A DNA stretch of 64,000 nt, from the NCBI GenBank assembly GCA_002104905.1, contig MCFE01000183.1, positions 1 through 64,000 of the forward strand, in the 5' to 3' direction. Both the position numbers and the translations under genes were made by a program. Below the pieces are notes generated by a model. The model was not told the DNA's origin, made no database searches, and saw only the letters and a list, made by a program, of their open reading frames with translations. This DNA is from Basidiobolus meristosporus CBS 931.73 (taxonomy: Eukaryota > Basidiobolomycota > Basidiobolomycetes > Basidiobolales > Basidiobolaceae). Shown piece after piece: positions 57,392 to 64,000 of this stretch. Positions within the stretch are counted from its first letter, which is position 1; every line of letters starts with the position of its first letter.

Positions 57392-58229
57392 AACTATATG
57401 TGGAGTACCCAAGGTAGTGGTGGGTATGCAAATAAAGAGGGGTGATTCTACAATGGAACATATGAATTGCACAAGGGGAGGTAGAAAAAGGAAATGCCAT
57501 TTGGTAAACTGGTACAGTAGCATTATACAGAACCAGCGGTAGGCCGTCATACTGCCAATATAATGCCATCAGAGTCTTGCTGTGAGGCTGTCAAAATACC
57601 ATCCAGTTTCCTGCCATATAAGGCAATTGAGTGTCCTGGCCAACTGGATCCACTTACAATAGTTATAGAGTGCTGAAAGACCACAACAATACCATGCAAA
57701 TATCCTCACAGCACCAACAAAATATTGTCAAGTTTTATCCCTTTATTTTGTTGTAAAATTAGCAAAACACCATCATGATCTTGTCATAAGATAGTTAGGA
57801 GGGTCACCAATTCCAATCTGCTGCTACTCTGACGGTCTCTAAACAGGATCTTGATGGCCAATCTGGATTGAATCCACCTGTAGGACCAACTTATTTTCAT
57901 GGGGGTAAGGACACCATGTAAAGACCATTAATGAATAATTGCACGCTAGATTTCACAAAAAACTTGGTCAAAATTTTCATGATAACATTACATAAGTGGC
58001 TTTTGATTGGTCCTCTGCCAGCTCTCTCACTTTCTGATCCCAGACACTCAATCACCTCCTGCATTTGTGCATATTCATTTGCTATTGCTTCTTCTGACAC
58101 TCCTTACCTCCTGACTCAATCAATTTTCTGAAATTTCATGCATACTGATTGATTTATTTCTGTTAAACTTTGGTTGTACCTCCACTGCCAATGGTCTTAG
58201 CCTATAAAAGTCCCTATACCCACCACTAA

Positions 58230-60235
58230 TATTGAGCCAAACCCCACACTCAACAATTAACTCCATTAAAATCCACCATTCAAAAAGTGTTTCTGTTGTA
58301 ACACCCTTATTCCATTACCTTGGCAGAAACCCCATGACTTTATGCCATTGTCCACTCACAGGTTTCCATATGTTCAGGCTTCCAGCCAGCACAGCAAGGT
58401 CTAGCACCTCAACTGCTAGTATTTGCAATAAATCCTTGCATTATTCAAGTGTGTTTTCTTGAGCACTGCTCCTGAAGAAGTGCTGCAACCTCTTGGTGTG
58501 CATATTAATGTTCTAAAATTACACTGTAGACATTATGATAGTTGTTTGAGCTCTTGGTGTTATTGCTTTGTCTGTCAGTTGGATCTCCACTCTGTCTATA
58601 ATTGAGGATGTGGAGGCAGTGGTAGACAAGTTACTATTCTCTGCTAACTCATCTACTCCACTGGAGTGTGGCTCAACTAGTTGCACTTCCAACACTTGAG
58701 AAAACAGCCAATGTCTTGCTGATATTCTTCTCAGCTATGATGTGATTTGGCCTGTTCTGGGTTGATGGCATTTATTGGTGAGAGCTGCAGCTTTTTTCTA
58801 ATGCTCCCTTGTCTCTGGGTTGGGTAAACCTTTTTCTCTTTACCTTTACCTTTTTCACTGCCAAGTCTTTCACTGCTATTTTGACTGAGTGCTTCTTATA
58901 TGCCACTCTGCTTTCTCCTAGATGAATGCTGCACTAGTGAATCTGTGTTTGCCTGTTATGCCCTTGCTGGCACCTCCTGGCAATCTAACATTTTTTAGCT
59001 ACTTGCTTGAAACTAACAACTCTACTTGTGATGGGCTCCTGAGAAAGCCAGGGGTTTTTATCACTTTCAAGTCCTTTACTGCTACTGTGACTGAATGCAT
59101 CTTGTATTGAACATGTTTTTTCCTTGATAAAAGTTCCACTGATGCATCTGGTTCTGCCTACCTGTCCCTAATTGGTACTCCTCTTGATGCCAGGAATTTC
59201 TTTGCTCCTGATTTGGAGCTTTAATCTCTGCTCATGACAAGTGCTTGAGGCACCTGGTTTTCAGCTCTGGCTTCCTTATTAATCTGCCTTTGATAGTTTC
59301 TGCCATTCCTGAGATATGTTTTGGCAAACAAATCCTGGCTGAAAATCCACTTGCTTTCTTGAATCTGGGATAATGCTCATGGAACAAGTTAAGTGCATTC
59401 TGCTGGGCCTTGAGTTCCTGATAGTCCCATGCTATGCCAGCCTTAAGATAATGCCATGCAAAACTTCTAAAGGCCTTTTGAATATTAGGACACTCTTGAT
59501 CATTGCACTCAATGGCTTCATGGATCTTCAATGTCACTTGATATTTAGGCTGGGGTATTATCACCCCAGTCTCTCCTTCCCATGCTGTGATGGTTTTTGT
59601 GGGCTTTATCTTTGGGCACCATGGTTGTGCTTCAAAGACTGTATGATGTTCCTCTGCTGTTACATCAGGAAATGAATCAATTCTTAGCTGTGACATTGAG
59701 CTTTTTCAGTACCTTTTTATGCAGCAAAGATACCAAGCTCTCTACCTGGGATATTGATTGCTCTCCACATTTGGCTTGTTATGTTAGATAGTTCCATATT
59801 GAGCCTTGGGTGCCAAAGAGTACCATTGTGTGCCAGAGAGGCATTGCAGACCTACTGTTGCCCACAGGATGTGAAGCATAGTTCTGCATTTTCATGCATA
59901 GCACCCCCTGTTTTTCACCTATTGTGCTGGAGAAAGTCCATTTTTTGACCTTTTTTTGGGATCAATGTTGTGCAAGGTGTGTAAGGGCACAAAAGGACTG
60001 AAGATATGTATCTAATACTCAATATCCAAGACACTCTGAATATAGTTTTTGTTACTTGTAACATGTCACAAAAATGCATGGCACTATCTTGGTCTGCAAA
60101 ATAGTATTTTTTAGATGTAGCCATGCTTGTTGCACTGAATTCCAAAGCAAGCTGTTGTCCAACTTTTCTTCTGCTGCTGTCAATGGTGGGGTTTGGTTGG
60201 GAACTAGATAACTCTGCATCATTATTTGGCAGCAT
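58230..60235 (-). pseudogene. Accessory ORF of T3
   Basis: The minus strand shows MLPNNDAELSSSQPNPTIDS (60235), then a 330-bp foreign repeat (59775-60105). Frame 59696-59232 has EEHHTVFEAQPWCPKIKPT, ECNDQECPNIQKAFRSFAWH and HEHYPRFKKASGFSARICLP. C-terminal remnants near 58500-58330 match the EQWHKA block. It is broken by many stops but aligns with T1, T2, T5 and T6. Confidence 0.7.
59775..60105 (+). repeat. Single-arm copy of the 49.5-50.1 kb inverted repeat, inside T3
   Basis: CTTTCATGCA.AGCACCCCCTG-type sequence (TTTTCATGCATAGCACCCCC near 59892), CCATTTTTTGACC and GGGCACAAAAGGACT align with 49590-49720 in the same orientation, and CACAAAAATGCATGGCACTA with AAAAAGGCATGGGACTA. T2 has unbroken accessory-ORF sequence at the equivalent point, so this is an insertion or replacement in T3. 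Confidence 0.6.
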
Positions 60236-60454
60236 ATATATAAAAGTGAGTCCAACTTAAGGGGAAATAATATAACATACACATGTGTATGTGGTGCCAC
60301 AACTTTATCTATAATGCTTACCATGGCAGGTCATCATTGATGCTTATACACATGTAGGTGTAATGTCTCAAATACAAGACTGTCTTAAATTTACATGAGT
60401 ATTGATCAAAAAGTGAAATAATATTGTTATGTTGTTGAAGGTTAAACTGTTTGC

Positions 60455-63060
60455 CCCATGGACAGGACTACTTTGATTCAAAGCTGTAAGAGAAGAGAAG
60501 AGACCTTGTGGCTATTGTTACAAGCCTCCCAGCCACAAAGCATGCTGAGAGCATAGGAGGTATTATAAGGATCACTGACAGTGTTTTGCCACACATGTCA
60601 TACTTGACTATCCATTAGTCACCACTGTCCCAACAACATATTGCCTGTCACTTGATACTTCTACATTGGCACCTGGCCATATTTGTCACCTTATGCAAAC
60701 TGAGTCAGGTAGGCTTGTGATGCCTTTAGGCTTGCCTTAGCCTTCTGAATACAGTGCACAGTGCAATAGTTCTGAGCAAGAAGGCTTACTGATAGATTGT
60801 GAGCCTGTCTCCCCCAACAACATTGCCCTGCAGGTGCCTAACCAAATCTTAATATGTAATGTGACAACACCGGTAAAAAAATGCCAAGGATACTTTATAG
60901 CGCCAAGTAAGCCTAGTTATTCATCTGCTGGTAAATGATGTGAAGTTTTGGCTAGAAAAGTGGCATGCTTCCATAAATATCAGCATTTGGGGCTCTAAGG
61001 ACTTATTACTACTTCTTGACAATATTATTTGGGGATACAACTTACCATGCACATGATACAAATGAACAACTGTCATGTGACTGGCATCATATGACCCAGA
61101 GACTGTCCTGGCACCAGTATGTGCTAACAATTGCACTTCATTCACATCAGAAAGTGCCATCATTGCACGGTGTCCAACTTCTCCGGAATCTGCCACTATA
61201 GGAGGAAAGCCTTGTTCAAAATCTCAATATAATCCAGTAATATGCTATCTAAAGAAGCTCATGTAGTCCAGCAAATATTGTGAGTCTATAAAGTACCATA
61301 TTCAGTATCAGTCAAGCACAAACATTTCCAATATATCTGATGACACACATTACACACAGCTAAAAGCAAGGGTCACTTTGAAGGTATGCTTGACCATACC
61401 ATTGCCTTGGCACTTGATAGATTTATTTAAACAAGCACTCTACCAGCAAACCCTACTGGCCACTGATTCTCATCAGCCTCAATCTCCCACCTATCTCATA
61501 GTATCAGTGTAGAAATCTGATGGTAGTCTCACTGGTGTCTAGGCCCAAATCACCATCCAACTTGGACAGCTACCTGTGTCCATTGCTGGAGGAGCTTGTA
61601 CACTTTCAAGCAGAACACTACTAAATAGCCATCATATAAACGTGCATATTAGTATCTGTAATGGAGATACCCCAGCCATCAGCAAAATAGCAGGCTTTTC
61701 TGGTCACAATGGACAGTAATGCTGTCAGATGTGTAACCTCCAGGGAATTTTCTCTGTAACTCTCCCACACTATTATCATCCCAACACCAACACAAAGAAT
61801 ATCATCTCTACATGGAGGGAATGTACAGAAGTCAGCATGCAATTGCAGCAAAGCTGGCAAGCTTTGAACCATTGGCTGGAATATGGAATGAATTGGAAAC
61901 CAGAGTTTCTCAAGATAGTGGCTTTCTGTTGGAGAAAAGCCTTTCCACTGGGAGCAATGTATTTACTTCTCAATAATATACCTATACTAATAACAAAGTT
62001 GTATATGGAGCATTTCAAGCAGAATGAGCCTCTTGAAATAATAGAGAGCTTTGAAACAATTGGCAAGATATCACAAATTATCTGCTACCAGAGTACTTCT
62101 CATAGGCTCCAGTCAATATCAATATGCATATGCAACAATACAAATGTAAGGACTGGATGTACTGGACATATATTTAATCAAGTGGCCTTCTGAAGCCATC
62201 TTTACCAAGAAAGCATTGGAAGTATTGGGAGTTGTATTTTGACATTGTTGGAATATAAATCCAGAAGCACATCACCAATGCCAACTTGACACATCTACAG
62301 CTTTTATGCCAGGAGTTTGTAACAGGATTTGAGCAGCTATACTACAAGCATAAAGCTGAATGTCTAGATCTCTGCTGCTACTGTTTGTATTCTTCACTCC
62401 ATCTTGCTTGGTGTATGGAAAACATTGGGCCTTGCCTCACCTTTTGGGAGTTTCCTATGGGGCAGATGTTTGTGGTGATAGGAAGACAAGTCAAGTTGCA
62501 TGTACTACCACATCCTTATCTTATTGTAACTATTACCTTCAAGTCTGTCATGGATGTAATGAGCTGGCACATGGAGGACAGCTTGAAAGCATTGGAGAAT
62601 ACTGAGGACAGATGTGCACATGGAGACACCTCTGCCTTTGGCATACAGAAGCTAAGCAGCCCCAATGCATGGGTAATCAGTTAAGTAATATAAAGGTGGG
62701 GTGGGTGCAACAAGTAACCAACTTTTATTAGGACAGCTCTACTAAAGTATACTGGGCTTCTCCTGGTTAGCAGCCAATTTCTACACTACTCAATACACAA
62801 TTTGCACAAACAAGAGCCAGAGTACACCTATCAGGGTGGCTAAAATTCTGCAGGGTGAAGGAACTTAGTAGATAAATACCTAGAAGTTCTTGGCAGGTAT
62901 TCAGGTGGTATTTATGGCAAAAGTGGTGGTAATCCAGCATATGTTGGCAAGTTGTATATGTTACCAGCAATACAATGCATATGGCAACTTTGCAAGTATC
63001 ACACTAAAAAGCCATAAAGTTGAGGTTATAGAAGTGTGTCAATTACAGTGGGTGGGCATA
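60455..63060 (+). pseudogene. Tnp2-type transposase of T3
   Basis: MDRTTLIQSCKR near 60460 is followed by a zinc-motif remnant (PCGYCYKPPSHKA). Intermediate sequence to 61500 is poorly preserved: LALDRFI for LALDGF near 61405, where the motif glycine is lost, and NLMVVSLV near 61515. The clearest frame is 61729-62193 (MCNLQGIFSVTLPHYYHPNT, FPLGAMYLLLNNIPILITKL, FETIGKISQII). Frame 62286-62684 has LLCQEFVTGFEQLYYKHKAE and CAHGDTSAFGIQKLSSPNAW. The C-terminal QQYNAYGNFASITLKSHKV lies at 62890-63084. The element DNA is cut at 63080. Confidence 0.82.
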
Positions 63061-63079
63061 TATGTAAAAGTTAGTACGC

Positions 63080-64000
63080 TGTAGTGGGATGACAGTGACA
63101 TCCACTGACAGATGTGCTCATTCCCTTATTTCTACTTCCCTATATCTCTACTACACTTATTTTAGTTTTATCCCATTTGTCTTACCCAATCAGTACTATC
63201 CCATAAGCCAGTTGACTATCACACCTGCTTACCTTATTGCATAAGTTACCCCTCACTTTACATAAGATTACTAGCTATAAGTGGTTCTATATTAGGCAAG
63301 TACCCGCACCAGTACCCATGTCACCATCCCTACCATTTCCATACCATATATGGTATCCCTATGTTACACAGGTCTCAGAATACAGATTCCTGATTGGTTG
63401 GATGTGCTGTGCCACTTAGAACCTTCTGGCACCTACTTAGAGCATTCTTAGGTCATTCTGATGTCATTAAGATTTCTATAGATATCTGGAACCATCTAGA
63501 ATACCATGATTAGTAATCACTTAGCCAGTGAGAAAAGTATATAAGGGAGGCTATCCCTCAACAATAAATCATCATCCCTTTTATCAATATACCAACTTGT
63601 TGATTAGTGTGATCACTGCTACCTGCTGCTACCTGAACTTCCAGCCCCAGACCACAGGACACTCCCAGGAAACTGTGCTGACAGCCAACTGACCTTGGAG
63701 GCACTACTTGTGAGGAATACTTAGAGTAGGTATCATTTATTATATTTGATTCTTTCCGAAGTATGTTCTTGTACAGGCAAAGATACTTTTCTGTCTTTGT
63801 AACTATTGACCACAGCTGCATTCTTATCAAGTCCCTGCTGGTGGAGTTTGCAGTTGTTTTAACTTTGGAAGCTTTAGTAAATTGTCATCTCAAAGGACGC
63901 TGAACCCAGCACATACTTTTGCTAAGATGCCAACTAAATTGGGGATTGTAGCTCAATAGTTTTCCCTTGACAAGCTTGTGGCTTTATTCCCCATCACATT
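63080..64000 (+). repeat. 1.07-kb LTR, family L1070, copy C (runs off the window)
   Basis: It begins TGTAGTGGGATGACAGTGAC, with flank ACGC. The TATA box TATATAAGGGAGGC is near 63538 and AATAAATCATC near 63563. Sequence is close to copies A and B, with more differences than between A and B. About 150 bp are missing beyond the window, so I cannot tell whether it is solo or the 5' LTR of a complete element. Confidence 0.85.

Larger units (their letters stand above)
53029..57905. mobile_element. T2, 4.9-kb Tnp2-type transposon nested in T3
   Basis: The left end is CCCTATGAAAGTTTATT; the right end reads, reverse-complemented, CCCCCATGAAAATAAGTTGG. The joined flanks ACTGTTA + AGGACACC rebuild T3 terminal sequence with a short overlap (TA), so the exact duplication length is unclear. 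The accessory ORF is on the minus strand (left), the transposase on the plus strand (right), and part of the transposase N-terminus is deleted at about 55765. Confidence 0.85.
52982..63079. mobile_element. T3, split near its left end by T2 and cut by L1070 copy C
   Basis: About 47 bp of left terminal DNA (CTGTGACTAAGTGGTATTGA ...) lie at 52982-53028 and continue at 57906 (AGGACACCATGTAAAGACC), matching uninterrupted T2 terminal sequence at 53080-53130. Orientation is opposite to T1: accessory ORF on the minus strand (58230-60235), transposase on the plus strand (60460-63060). The right end lies beyond the LTR at 63080. Confidence 0.78.

Noticed and set aside
1-64000. A defence, secondary-metabolite or other host gene system
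   Set aside because: Nearly every segment can be assigned to transposable elements or their remnants; no operon-like or cluster-like set of host enzymes is visible.

Overview
The window is a eukaryotic, most likely basidiomycete (Agaricomycete-type), repeat island. I see no convincing host gene, rRNA, tRNA, CRISPR array or prokaryotic feature. The evidence is AT-rich DNA packed almost end to end with Ty1/copia and Ty3/gypsy LTR retrotransposons, solo LTRs, and a CACTA-like DNA transposon with a Tnp2-type transposase (N-terminal CxxC zinc-finger motif, DGF and GDTPA blocks) of the kind common in mushroom-forming fungi. The species cannot be named from sequence alone.

Layout. 1-2358: degenerate gag-like region and LTR of an unrecognised copia-type family (E), minus strand. 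2359-5672: plus-strand copia pol remnant (P1) split by a 1.07-kb solo LTR. 6167-10492: minus-strand copia (C2), head-to-head with plus-strand copia P2 (10493-13049), the two sharing one central LTR. 13050-15922: second E-family copy, its LTR split by a 1.21-kb LTR-like element. 16173-28896: a nest in which a copia remnant (C3) holds a solo gypsy LTR, which holds gypsy element G1, which holds both a 1.21-kb LTR-like element and a 5.75-kb Tnp2 transposon (T1). 28897-32815: minus-strand copia remnant (C4) with another 1.07-kb solo LTR. 32816-35748: T-element fragment (T6). 35750-44787: old plus-strand gypsy (G3), with a solo LTR in its gag that was itself hit by the best preserved gypsy element, G2 (36652-41587). 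44788-48080: small LTRs and rearranged T fragments. 48081-50533: 2.4 kb without a recognised gene, holding a roughly 0.55-kb inverted repeat. 50534-63079: T5, then T3 split by T2. 63080-64000: third 1.07-kb LTR, running off the window.

Working logic. Every coding region is broken by stops, frameshifts, deletions or insertions, so nothing here is likely to transpose on its own. G2 and the accessory ORF of T1/T2 are the least damaged. Paired target-site duplications let the insertion order be read directly. Gypsy LTRs and both 1.1-1.2-kb LTR families use 4-bp duplications, two small LTRs use 5 bp, and T1 uses 3 bp.

The most original signals are a conserved accessory protein encoded divergently from the Tnp2 transposase and kept in at least five copies, the iterated CCCCTTTA arrays inside the 1.21-kb elements, and the E family, whose protein I do not recognise.
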